This document shows, one piece after another, positions 1 to 8,005 of a stretch of DNA of 64,000 bases. This DNA is from UBA1275 sp038124025. Its GTDB lineage: Bacteria > Bacteroidota > Rhodothermia > Balneolales > Balneolaceae. A program made the translations under genes and the position numbers. The DNA is taken from the NCBI GenBank assembly GCA_038124025.1, contig JAYPBC010000003.1, positions 54,391-118,390 of the forward strand, written 5' to 3'. How positions within the stretch are numbered: position 1 is the first letter of the stretch; each line of letters starts with the position of its first letter. Under the pieces are notes generated by a model. That model saw only the letters and a list, made by a program, of their open reading frames with translations. It was not told where the DNA came from and did not search any database.

Positions 1-45
1 TAAGATAATACCGGTGTTATCTCTAAATTTCGTCATTACACCCAT
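1..45 (-). CDS. Partial peptidylprolyl isomerase, PpiD/SurA_N-like (N-terminus only)
   Basis: Only the first 15 codons lie in the window; the gene runs off the left edge. The peptide reads MGVMTKFRDNTGIIL, which resembles, from memory, the conserved start of PpiD-type membrane foldases in this group (a short basic amphipathic stretch before the transmembrane anchor). The ATG at 45 has an AGAGGAAA Shine-Dalgarno about eight bases upstream; a second in-frame ATG lies at 36. If right, the protein would be a periplasmic chaperone anchored in the inner membrane. With so little sequence the family call is tentative. Confidence 0.45.
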   Translation of the reverse strand, partial: MGVMTKFRDNTGIIL

Positions 46-184
46 GACAGGTTTCCTCTTTATTGAACAATTAAATTGATATTTCTGTTGCTATGCACCT
101 AAAAATAGAATAGCAGGGTGGCAAATATACGCCAATACCGCGGCAATTAAAAGTAAAACCAAACAGCTTTACATAGGAATAAAC

Positions 185-1117
185 TCAAAACAACTCGATA
201 AATCGCAAATGTTTTAAATACCGTTTTGGATCCTCTTCAATTGCCTTGATTAACTTATTTAAGTTTACGGACAGTGAATCCATATTTACATAGAGCGATT
301 GATCATTCAGTAGTAAGCCTAAACTGCCTTCACCTCGGTCTATTTTTTCTAGTACCGAATTCAGCGTAATCGATGTTGTGGACAGCTCTCTGGTTAGTTG
401 ACTCATTTCTACACTCAATTCTTCTAAATTTTTAATGCTCTGCTCTATAGATGTCTTGGAACTGTCACTTAAATCCTCAATATTTTCTAAACTCCGTCTT
501 GCTGAACCAATCATATCGTTTAATTCATCAGTGTTGGATTTAACAGCCTCAAGCAAATAATCACTTGTTTGTTTAACATTTGATAAGGCATTCCCTACAT
601 TATTTGATGATTGCTGACTTAAAAAATCTAGAGCGCGTAATTTTTCATTTAACAGGGTAATGGTAACCGCAACGGAATCGCTAATCGCCGTGCCTCTATC
701 AGTAAATGTATTTAACAGACCTTCTTTTTGAATACCTTTCAAATACGAACCCCACTCCAATGACTCGGTAGAATTAGATTTAATGATCCGAATGGTTGAT
801 GAACCAAGAAAATCAGGTGCAGCTAACTGTGCCATGGAACCTTTAGGCAATTGAATATCCTCGGTAATGTTTAATGTAATTAATGCACTGTCTTCTTGAA
901 CCAAGTACTGCATTTCCCGTACCGTTCCAATCTTAAACCCGTTGAGATATACATTACTCCCCCTTATCAAGCCCTCAACGGTGTCAAATTTTGTATACAA
1001 GACATTCACTTGAGAAAATATAGGCTCATCTTTCATGATTCTAAAGCCCATGTACCCGATGAATAGGGCAAAAAACACCACTAATCCTATTTTTAATTCA
1101 TTACTAACTTTTGCCAC
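185..1117 (-). CDS. mlaD: MlaD-family substrate-binding protein (MCE domain) of a lipid ABC transporter
   Basis: 310 aa. An N-terminal signal anchor (about residues 10-28) is followed by one MCE domain (about 36-115, with GLIRGSNVYLNGFKIGTV and LGSSTIRI) and a long coiled-coil region rich in Ser, Asn and Leu (about 160-290). MlaD proteins form hexameric rings in the periplasm that bind phospholipid and pass it to or from the MlaE permease. Here it is the last gene of the order mlaE, mlaF, mlaD, but 207 bases separate it from mlaF, so it may have its own signals. The single MCE domain with a long C-terminal helix is common in Bacteroidota-type Mla systems. No periplasmic MlaC or MlaB homologue is seen here. 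Confidence 0.85.
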   Translation of the reverse strand: MAKVSNELKIGLVVFFALFIGYMGFRIMKDEPIFSQVNVLYTKFDTVEGLIRGSNVYLNGFKIGTVREMQYLVQEDSALITLNITEDIQLPKGSMAQLAAPDFLGSSTIRIIKSNSTESLEWGSYLKGIQKEGLLNTFTDRGTAISDSVAVTITLLNEKLRALDFLSQQSSNNVGNALSNVKQTSDYLLEAVKSNTDELNDMIGSARRSLENIEDLSDSSKTSIEQSIKNLEELSVEMSQLTRELSTTSITLNSVLEKIDRGEGSLGLLLNDQSLYVNMDSLSVNLNKLIKAIEEDPKRYLKHLRFIELF

Positions 1118-1324
1118 AATAATGCTTTTTTGAAGTCGATTTTGAGTCTTTATTTATGTTGTACAGTACGTAGGTAATTCCAATTAAGATACAGCTATTA
1201 CAATATATCTCACATTAAACATTATTAAACTAACTCATTGATTAACACAGAGATTTAACTACATCGTTCAACGTCTATTCGTTCGATGCCTATTCGATCA
1301 ACTAGCAAATCAATTAACCCACTA

Positions 1325-2059
1325 CTAAATCTGATATTCACTTGCCTTTATAAAGTCCAATAAAGGTTTATCCGTACTGCTTTTCATCTCCTCCACAGTC
1401 CCATACCAACCTAATTTTTTCTGATCCAAAAACGCAACCTTTTCTGCAATCTGTAACACGCTATGCATATCATGGGTGATTACGATGGACGTTATTTCCA
1501 ACTGTTCAGACATATAAACAATAAGCTCATTGATCTCCTCAGAGGTTTGAGGGTCTAAGCCGGATGTAGGTTCGTCATACAACACATATTCAGGCTCTAA
1601 AATAATGGCGCGCGCTAGCCCCACTCTTTTTCTCATTCCCCCTGAAAGTGCGGAGGTTGGTTTATTCCCGGAACCCACTAGATTTACCATTTCTAGGGCT
1701 TTATCTACCTTTTTTCGAATAGTGGATTCATCTAAATCTGTAAAATAGCGAAGTGGGAAGGCTACATTTTCAAAGGTATTGATTGAGTCAAAAAGGGCTC
1801 CACCCTGGAACAAAATACCGAACTTTTGGCGTATTTTTCGTAGCTCGGCATAATTCAATTCAAATAGCTTATAGCCATCTATAACAACGTCTCCGTGATC
1901 GGGGTATAGTAGGGCATTTAAATGTTTTAACAGCACTGATTTTCCACAGCCAGACTTTCCTATAATGGCTAGAGTCTCCCCATCAGGGATGTCAAAACTC
2001 ACATCTTGCCACACAAGATTTTCTCCAAAAGACTTCGATAAATTTTGTATTTCAATCAT
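1325..2059 (-). CDS. mlaF: ABC transporter ATP-binding protein, MlaF-like
   Basis: 244 aa, the usual length for a stand-alone nucleotide-binding subunit. Walker A is GKSGCGKS (about residues 34-41), the ABC signature is LSGGMRKRVGLARA, Walker B is YVLYDEPTSGLDP and the switch histidine is in ITHDMHSV. The SGGMRKR form of the signature is typical of the Mla/Ttg2 phospholipid transporter ATPases. It powers the MlaE permease encoded 57 bases upstream, with MlaD as the downstream partner. It acts on the cytoplasmic face of the inner membrane in maintenance of outer-membrane lipid asymmetry. Confidence 0.9.
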   Translation of the reverse strand: MIEIQNLSKSFGENLVWQDVSFDIPDGETLAIIGKSGCGKSVLLKHLNALLYPDHGDVVIDGYKLFELNYAELRKIRQKFGILFQGGALFDSINTFENVAFPLRYFTDLDESTIRKKVDKALEMVNLVGSGNKPTSALSGGMRKRVGLARAIILEPEYVLYDEPTSGLDPQTSEEINELIVYMSEQLEITSIVITHDMHSVLQIAEKVAFLDQKKLGWYGTVEEMKSSTDKPLLDFIKASEYQI

Positions 2060-2116
2060 CGCCGTTTATTTATCCATTTGGTTATCCTCATTCGAGAATA
2101 TCTTTACGATTACGCA

Positions 2117-2854
2117 CTACAGTAATATTGCCGCTAACACAAAATCCGACAATAAGACATAGATACAGCTTAGCACGGTGGCCTGAGTGGTGGCATTCCC
2201 TACGCCTTCAGCACCCCCACTAGCATAGTATCCCTTAAAGGAGGATATAGAAGTGATTACAAATCCGAACACAAAGGACTTAACCACACCAAAAACTACA
2301 TCTTCTGGGAAAAAAAACTCTCTCGCACCCTGCATAAATTCCGCTGCGGGTAAAATTCCGTCCAAAGAGCCCGCTAATAAACCACCTGAAATTCCTGTTA
2401 CTGCTGCTATCACATAGAGAACAGGGAACATAAAAATACCCGATAACACCCTAGGAACAACTAAAAAAGTAACCGAATTGAACCCCATAGATTCAAGGGC
2501 ATCTATCTGCTCACTCACCCGCATGGTTCCTAATTCCGTAGAAATTCTTGCACCCACTTTACCAGCCAAAACTAAGGCTCCGATAACGGCTGCCAGCTCA
2601 ATAATAATGGATTGACCCACAATGGACCCAACGATGGAAGCGGGATAAATATCTGTATCTAACTGATAGGCCGTTTGAAGGGTTAATACCGCGCCGGTAA
2701 ACACCCCTGTTAGCATAATAATAGGGATAGATTCGTAGCCAATTTTGACAAATTCTTGGAACAAATTCTTCCGATAGGTACTAAATTCCAAAATGGATCG
2801 AAGAGCTTGATATAGTAAAGTGGCGTATTGACCTAGTTGGCGTATTGCTTCCAT
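2117..2854 (-). CDS. mlaE: MlaE-family ABC transporter permease
   Basis: 245 aa, hydrophobic, with about five membrane segments. Family hallmarks are the TGVFTGAVLTLQTAYQL stretch near residues 49-65 and the AGKVGARISTELGTMRVSEQ segment followed by IDAL, the cytoplasmic coupling loop contacted by MlaF. It is the first gene of the mlaE-mlaF-mlaD module and is divergent from the porQ-like gene, with only 61 bases between the two starts, so both promoters must lie in that short interval. Role: inner-membrane channel of the retrograde or anterograde phospholipid transporter. Confidence 0.9.
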   Translation of the reverse strand: MEAIRQLGQYATLLYQALRSILEFSTYRKNLFQEFVKIGYESIPIIMLTGVFTGAVLTLQTAYQLDTDIYPASIVGSIVGQSIIIELAAVIGALVLAGKVGARISTELGTMRVSEQIDALESMGFNSVTFLVVPRVLSGIFMFPVLYVIAAVTGISGGLLAGSLDGILPAAEFMQGAREFFFPEDVVFGVVKSFVFGFVITSISSFKGYYASGGAEGVGNATTQATVLSCIYVLLSDFVLAAILL

Positions 2855-2915
2855 GTTTCGGTTCTACGGTTAACCATTCAATTAGTTATATTACAAAAGA
2901 TTTTTACCAATTGTC

Positions 2916-3941
2916 ATGTTCACCACCAGGCATTTGACCTTTACCAAACCCACATTATTTGCCATTTTACTGCTTTTTTCTTTGGGATGGGCGGTACCTA
3001 ATCATATTCAAGCGCAGGATGATTCAGGCGAAATTTTTCGGTTTTTACGAATGTCAACCTCAGCTCAAATGGCTGGTATGGGAGGAAATCATGTAGGGCT
3101 ATGGAGTGCAGATGGTTCGACTTTTTTTGCCAATCCTGCCTACTTAACACCCACTGATCATGGGACAGCGTCCTTAAGTTTTGTGAATTATTTTGCTGAT
3201 GCACGTTACAGCAATCTACATTATGCCTACAATATTAAGGACGTAGGAACAATCGCAGCTGGGGTGCAATATGCTAGCTACGGAGATATGAGGCGTTATG
3301 ATGAATACGGAGCTGATCTTGGCAATTTCAGCGCCGGTGATTATGTAACGCATCTAAGCCTAAGCCGGAAACTTTATCCAACCATTCAAAGTGGCTTTAG
3401 CATTCTATGGCTACACTCTTCTTTAGATCAATATAACGCTTCAGCTTTTGCGCTCTCAGGTGGGCTCATGTATACTCATCCCGATAAAGTCCTAGCTGCA
3501 GGTGTTACTATTCAACATTTAGGGTGGGTATACAACAACTACTTAAATTCGCAAGAAAAACTACCCTTTAACATTGCTTTTGGAGCTTCATTCAAACCAG
3601 AAAATTTTCCCTTCCTCCTTGCCATCACCCTTAATGACTTACACCGCTGGAAATTACCCGTTATTGGCGAGGAAAAGCCTGGGGCAGTTGATTATGCTCT
3701 TCGCCATCTTCGGTTAGGAGGAGAAGCAACCATTGGCAAACATGCGTATTTACGCTGGGGCTATAATCCCTATCAACACGAGCAGACCGAAACGGGAAGG
3801 GCCATTGACTTAGCCGGAGCAAGTATTGGTTTAGGTATGGTGATACAACAATATCGCTTCGATATAAGTAGGCAGTCGTACAGTAGAATGGGGGGGATTG
3901 TTCAAGTAAGTTTTAAACGTACACCCGCTATCAGCAATTAA
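2916..3941 (+). CDS. PorQ-like type IX secretion system protein / PorV-family outer-membrane barrel
   Basis: 341 aa with a signal peptide (hydrophobic segment about residues 15-31, cleavage near IQAQD). The mature part looks like a FadL/PorV-type beta barrel: FLRMSTSAQMAGMGG at its start, then FFANPAYLTP, YASYGDMRRYDEYGADLGNF and the phrase FSAGDYVTHLSLSR. That sequence of motifs is characteristic of PorQ, an outer-membrane accessory of the type IX secretion system. A likely cargo with a C-terminal sorting domain sits in this window at 30913-31968. Other members of the PorV/PorP barrel superfamily are possible alternatives. It stands alone, between the mla genes and aroC. Confidence 0.7.
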   Translation: MFTTRHLTFTKPTLFAILLLFSLGWAVPNHIQAQDDSGEIFRFLRMSTSAQMAGMGGNHVGLWSADGSTFFANPAYLTPTDHGTASLSFVNYFADARYSNLHYAYNIKDVGTIAAGVQYASYGDMRRYDEYGADLGNFSAGDYVTHLSLSRKLYPTIQSGFSILWLHSSLDQYNASAFALSGGLMYTHPDKVLAAGVTIQHLGWVYNNYLNSQEKLPFNIAFGASFKPENFPFLLAITLNDLHRWKLPVIGEEKPGAVDYALRHLRLGGEATIGKHAYLRWGYNPYQHEQTETGRAIDLAGASIGLGMVIQQYRFDISRQSYSRMGGIVQVSFKRTPAISN

Positions 3942-4036
3942 ACTATTCTGGTTGATGCACCCTTCTATCCGTGAAAATAATTGCCCAAACCAGTCTATAC
4001 CCAAGCGGTATAAAGTCTCAAATATTACTATTTTAC

Positions 4037-4058
4037 AATGCTTTGTTTTTGCATTTTT
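4037..4058 (+). terminator. Weak terminator-like hairpin after the porQ-like gene
   Basis: AATGC and GCATT can pair across a nine-base T-rich loop, followed by TTT. The stem is only five base pairs and it lies about 95 bases after the stop codon, so it is weak evidence for an end of transcription before aroC. Confidence 0.2.
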
Positions 4059-4156
4059 ATAATGTCCGTTGAGATGAACTTATAGAAAAACACGGTGTCA
4101 TTATTTAGTGCTGTAAATAAAGATCACATTAACACTCCCATCATTCTTACTCAATT

Positions 4157-5332
4157 ATGATTAGATATTTTACCGCTGGAGAATCACATGGACCTACCCT
4201 CACAGGAATTGTTGAGGGAGTACCTGCTGGTTTGGATATTAAAGAAACCGATATCGCAGAACATTTAGTGCGTCGGCAGCAGGGTTATGGAAGAGGTGGG
4301 CGTATGGCTTGGGAAAAGGATATGGCTCGAATAGACTCCGGTGTGCGGTTTGGGAAAACGATGGGAGGACCTATTGCTATGGTTATTCAAAATAGAGCTT
4401 TTGAAAAAGATAAAGCAGGATGGCCGGTGGTAATGAATAAAGAAGTGGAGGCCGAAGGAATAGAAAAAATCACCCTTCCCCGTCCTGGACATGCTGATCT
4501 AGTCGGCGCTCAAAAATATCGATTCGATGACATTAGACCAGTAATTGAACGCTCAAGCGCTCGAGAAACCGGTATGCGAGTAGCCTGCGGGTCCATTGCT
4601 CGTCAATTTTTAAAACAATTTGGCATCGAAATCGGGGGGCATGTACTTAGGATCGGAGCAGCTGGATATGAGCATTGGGATCAAATTAGAGAAAAAACTT
4701 CCAGCTTTATGGATACAGGAGCAGAATCGCTGTACCGAGTAGCCGACGAATCTGAAGTACGTTGTTTGGATGCGGAACTAACCGAACAGATGGTGAATGA
4801 AATAAAAACCTATCGGAAAGCCGGCTCATCATTAGGCGGCGTGTATGAAATCATCGTCACCGGTGTACCAGTAGGTTTAGGTAGTTTTACCCATTGGGAT
4901 AGAAAAATCGATGGAAAATTAGCCCAAGCGATACTAAGTACTCAAGCGATGAAAGGGGTTGAAATTGGATTAGGCTTCGAATCGGGTGCTCGACCAGGGC
5001 ATGAAGTCCATGATGAAATAATTCACACTGGCAAACGTTTTTCTCGTAGCACCAATCGTTCTGGCGGTATTGAAGGCGGAATGACAACAGGTGAACCCAT
5101 CATTATTCGTGGAGTCATGAAACCCATACCCACTATGTTGAACCCATTACAAACGGTTGATATGCATAGCTTAGAGCATACCGAAACCCGTTACGAACGA
5201 TCCGACGTGTGCGCTTTGCCAAGAGCCGTTGTGGTCGCTGAAAGCGTGATTGCACCTGTTATTGCAAACGCATTTCTGGAAAAGTTCGGGGGTGATTCGA
5301 TCAGCGAAATCCAAGAACGATACTCAAGCTAG
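4157..5332 (+). CDS. aroC: Chorismate synthase
   Basis: 391 aa, full length. It converts 5-enolpyruvylshikimate 3-phosphate to chorismate using reduced FMN, the last common step towards aromatic amino acids and folate. Signatures present are GESHGPTLTGIVEGVPAGL at the N-terminus, RRQQGYGRGGRM, GHADL, then DDIRPVIERSSARETG (FMN and substrate site), SGARPGHEVHD, GGIEGGMTTGEPI and the C-terminal RYERSDVCALPRAVVVAE. No flavin reductase gene is adjacent. The stop codon is followed after four bases by the start of the LysM protein, so the two are probably co-transcribed. Confidence 0.97.
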   Translation: MIRYFTAGESHGPTLTGIVEGVPAGLDIKETDIAEHLVRRQQGYGRGGRMAWEKDMARIDSGVRFGKTMGGPIAMVIQNRAFEKDKAGWPVVMNKEVEAEGIEKITLPRPGHADLVGAQKYRFDDIRPVIERSSARETGMRVACGSIARQFLKQFGIEIGGHVLRIGAAGYEHWDQIREKTSSFMDTGAESLYRVADESEVRCLDAELTEQMVNEIKTYRKAGSSLGGVYEIIVTGVPVGLGSFTHWDRKIDGKLAQAILSTQAMKGVEIGLGFESGARPGHEVHDEIIHTGKRFSRSTNRSGGIEGGMTTGEPIIIRGVMKPIPTMLNPLQTVDMHSLEHTETRYERSDVCALPRAVVVAESVIAPVIANAFLEKFGGDSISEIQERYSS

Positions 5333-5336
5333 GATA

Positions 5337-6446
5337 ATGAATCGCATACCCACCATACATATCAGCCAATCTTTGGCATTTCCCATACTGGTCATCGTTG
5401 CTGGAATTTGGCTTAGTCTATTTCGGGTAAATTTGGTGGTTGCTCAATCGCAGCAGACAGACGAAAAATTAACCACTGAACGCGTGCAAGACCCACCGTA
5501 TCAGCAGTATGAAGTCAAAGCTGGCGAAACTTTATACAGTATTTCAAAAAGTTTGGATGTGGAAATTGAAGACTTAAAAAAGTGGAATAGCTTAGCCAGT
5601 AACGCCCTTTCAATAGGGCAGGTTTTAGACTATATCCCAAAGGATTGGTCTCCATCAACCAGTGAAAACGAAGGTAGTGTGGATGAATTAGGTACTTCTA
5701 TCATCCGCACCACTGATATAGAAACCACAGAGTTTTACATAGTTAAAAGTGGGGATAATCTTATTCGTATTTCGGGCGCACATGATATGTCGGTCAGCGA
5801 ATTGAAAGCGCTCAATGGCTTAGATTCTGATTTTATCCGGGTTGGACAACGCCTTTCAGTGAAAAAAGTGGTCGACAGTGTAGCCCCAGTAACCGCAAAT
5901 TTTGAGGAAGGATCGGCCCCTCAAGGTGCTTATCTCATTTACACAGTTCCTACAGATCCTACTCTTGATAGTATTCTCATAAACTTTCAAATGAGTAGAA
6001 AAGAAATGGCTTTTTTAAACCCAGATGTTAACATAGATCAACTAGATCCGGGACAAAAAATTACCATTTTGGCACCACCCTCTCGAAAATATGCCAATCC
6101 ATACACCTCCTCAGCATCTATTACAGATATCGGACAAGTGGCCGTAAGTGTGTACGAAGAGTCTGAAAAAGCAAATACCACCAGCACTGGTGAGCTATAT
6201 AATCCTGACGATCTCACCGCTGCACATGCTAGTATTCGGCTAGGACAGGTGTTGTATGTTGAAAATCCCAGTAATAACCGTGGTATTTACATACGTATTA
6301 ACGACAGAACCACAGAAAATGTGCTAAAACTTTCCAGTTTAGCCTATGAGTTATTGGGATACGAAGTGCCTATATCCAAGTCAATTAACTCTGAAGACGC
6401 ATCACATATAAAAGCGGCTCGAATCTTCACTTTAGAGGAGCTTTAG
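5337..6446 (+). CDS. LysM-repeat protein with C-terminal RlpA-like double-psi barrel
   Basis: 369 aa from the ATG at 5337, chosen because it follows the aroC stop directly and begins just before a signal peptide or anchor (hydrophobic about residues 10-34). There are two clear LysM repeats, each starting YxVKxGxxLxxIS (about 57-102 and 128-173), and a third, degenerate one (about 198-247). The C-terminus (about 260-345) has TAAHASIRLGQVLYVENPSN and GIYIRINDR, matching the RlpA-like double-psi barrel. LysM binds peptidoglycan; RlpA proteins bind or cleave denuded glycan at septa. A cell-wall role in the periplasm is therefore likely, lytic activity uncertain. The stop overlaps the next start by one base (TAGTG). 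Confidence 0.8.
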   Translation: MNRIPTIHISQSLAFPILVIVAGIWLSLFRVNLVVAQSQQTDEKLTTERVQDPPYQQYEVKAGETLYSISKSLDVEIEDLKKWNSLASNALSIGQVLDYIPKDWSPSTSENEGSVDELGTSIIRTTDIETTEFYIVKSGDNLIRISGAHDMSVSELKALNGLDSDFIRVGQRLSVKKVVDSVAPVTANFEEGSAPQGAYLIYTVPTDPTLDSILINFQMSRKEMAFLNPDVNIDQLDPGQKITILAPPSRKYANPYTSSASITDIGQVAVSVYEESEKANTTSTGELYNPDDLTAAHASIRLGQVLYVENPSNNRGIYIRINDRTTENVLKLSSLAYELLGYEVPISKSINSEDASHIKAARIFTLEEL

Positions 6447-7201
6447 TGGAACAAAAAATATACACAACGCCTATTCATCGGTATCATTCACTGACGAAGG
6501 GCCTGTTATACAGCTTTCTAGCCGCACTTCCTTTATTCATCATCTACGAAGTTCTTATTATTCTCACGGCTCCCTCCGCAGAAGTAGTAGTTCGAATTAG
6601 TGTCGATGTCTGGTTTAAACAGCTACTTCAGTTCATTGGTTTAGACGCACTAAACATTAGTTTACTCTTAGTACTAATAGCGGGAATATTCATTTTAATT
6701 CGCAAACGTCGAGAGTTAAATCAGGTAAAGTTACGTTATTTCGGGTTCATACTGTTGGAGTCCACTATCTGGGCTATTATTGTGGCTTTAGTTAGCTCAT
6801 CATTAACGAATTGGATACTACCCGGTATGGCGATACAATCCTCTGGAACAATTGTGCATTTATCTTATATACAAGAACTTGCGCTCTCACTAGGGGCTGG
6901 TTTATACGAAGAACTTTTTTTTAGGGTCTTTTTAGTAAGTGTATTTATTTGGATTTTTGGCAAATGGTTTGGTCCAAAATCGTGGGCTAACTATGTCTCA
7001 GCCATACTTTTATCCGCAGTACTATTTAGCGCCATTCATTATACAGGTAATATGGGTGACCCCTTTACCATGAGCTCATTTTTGTTTAGGTTTCTATTCG
7101 GAGTTATTCTTAACGGAATATATGTTCTGCGTGGGTTTGGAGTCGCAGCCTGGACCCATGCTTTGTACGATGTGATAGTTATTACTTTTCTGGGCGCTTG
7201 A
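6446..7201 (+). CDS. CPBP family intramembrane glutamic endopeptidase (CAAX-protease/Abi-like)
   Basis: 251 aa from a GTG start that shares one base with the preceding stop, indicating translational coupling. It is hydrophobic, with about six to eight membrane helices. The active-site motifs of the CPBP/Rce1 family are visible: EELFFRVFLV (the EExxxR motif, about residues 155-160), then the FSAIHY histidine (about 197) and a late His in AAWTHALYDV. These residues form a glutamate-dependent protease inside the membrane. Substrate unknown; the coupling to a LysM/RlpA-like wall protein suggests an envelope function. Confidence 0.85.
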   Translation: MEQKIYTTPIHRYHSLTKGLLYSFLAALPLFIIYEVLIILTAPSAEVVVRISVDVWFKQLLQFIGLDALNISLLLVLIAGIFILIRKRRELNQVKLRYFGFILLESTIWAIIVALVSSSLTNWILPGMAIQSSGTIVHLSYIQELALSLGAGLYEELFFRVFLVSVFIWIFGKWFGPKSWANYVSAILLSAVLFSAIHYTGNMGDPFTMSSFLFRFLFGVILNGIYVLRGFGVAAWTHALYDVIVITFLGA

Positions 7202-7210
7202 GTTAATAGA

Positions 7211-7291
7211 CACCTTAAATTAATAAAATCATTACCGTAAGGTGAAGAACGGCAATATGATAATTAAGATTAGTCAAGAAGAAAATGCCGT
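7211..7291 (+). other. Two inverted repeats in the leader of the ECF sigma gene
   Basis: CACCTTA (7211-7217) pairs with TAAGGTG (7238-7244), and ACGGCA (7249-7254) pairs with TGCCGT (7286-7291). Loops are long (20 and 31 bases) and neither stem ends in a T-run, so these are not convincing terminators. They could be RNA structure or paired protein sites upstream of the sigma gene, or chance. Confidence 0.25.
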
Positions 7292-7345
7292 ACATTAATT
7301 TAGATTTATAAAAAAAGGTATCTAGCAATAGATAACGAGGTCGAT

Positions 7346-7912
7346 TTGGGTAAAAGACAACTAAATAAACAGCAAGCATTTAATGAGGAAATTCTCCCTC
7401 ATTTAGATGCATTGTACAATTTTGCGCTACGACTGACTACCGATCCGTCTGACTCCGAAGATTTGGTGCAAGATACCATTGTAAAGGCTTTTCGATTTTT
7501 TGATAGTTATGAGAAAGGAACCAACGCAAAAGCATGGCTATTTCGAATATTAAAGAACTCATTCATTAATAATTATCGGCGTAATTTAAAGAAGCCACAA
7601 GAAGTGGACTACGAAGAGGTAGCTGCTTTTTATGAAAATGTCCGAGCGGAGCGTACAGAAACAACTGATCTGGAGCATTTGATTTTTCGTGATAAAATGG
7701 ATGATCGGTTTTCCAAAGCTCTCTCAAAACTTCCGGAGGATTTCCGAACAGTCGTTCTACTATGTGATGTGGATGGATTTACCTATGAAGAAATATCCAA
7801 TATGCTCGACGTACCTATTGGAACTATTCGATCTCGACTGCACAGGGGTAGAAATCTGTTGAAAACAGAATTGTACGAGCATGCCAAGAAACACGGGTAC
7901 ACCGACGACTAG
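7346..7912 (+). CDS. ECF-type RNA polymerase sigma factor
   Basis: 188 aa from a TTG start at 7346; GAGG lies a few bases upstream and no better start exists before the conserved region. Region 2 spans about residues 12-85, with ALYNFALRL, SEDLVQDTIVKAF and AWLFRILKNSFINNYRR. Region 4 spans about 125-178, with LPEDFRTVVLLCDVDGFTYE and IPIGTIRSRLHRGR-like spacing. The sequence resembles the SigH/SigR-like ECF sigma factors conserved in this phylum. No anti-sigma gene follows; the next gene is convergent. The target regulon cannot be read from the window. Confidence 0.92.
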   Translation: MGKRQLNKQQAFNEEILPHLDALYNFALRLTTDPSDSEDLVQDTIVKAFRFFDSYEKGTNAKAWLFRILKNSFINNYRRNLKKPQEVDYEEVAAFYENVRAERTETTDLEHLIFRDKMDDRFSKALSKLPEDFRTVVLLCDVDGFTYEEISNMLDVPIGTIRSRLHRGRNLLKTELYEHAKKHGYTDD

Positions 7913-7972
7913 CTTGTACTAACAATCTCTCATGGAAAGTAAGTACGCTTGTATGATAATTTACTTTTATGT

Positions 7973-7994
7973 AGATATGCTAATATGCATATCT
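7973..7994. terminator. Inverted repeat between convergent sigma factor and histidine kinase genes
   Basis: AGATATGC and GCATATCT form a perfect eight-base-pair stem with a six-base loop, midway between two gene ends that face each other. Position suggests a bidirectional terminator, but the stem is AT-rich and has no clean T-tract. Confidence 0.3.
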
Positions 7995-8005
7995 TGAAAG
8001 CTTTT

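Noticed and set aside
1265..1310. Repeated CTATTCG units between mlaF and mlaD
   Set aside because: Two partial copies only; no clear palindrome or known site.
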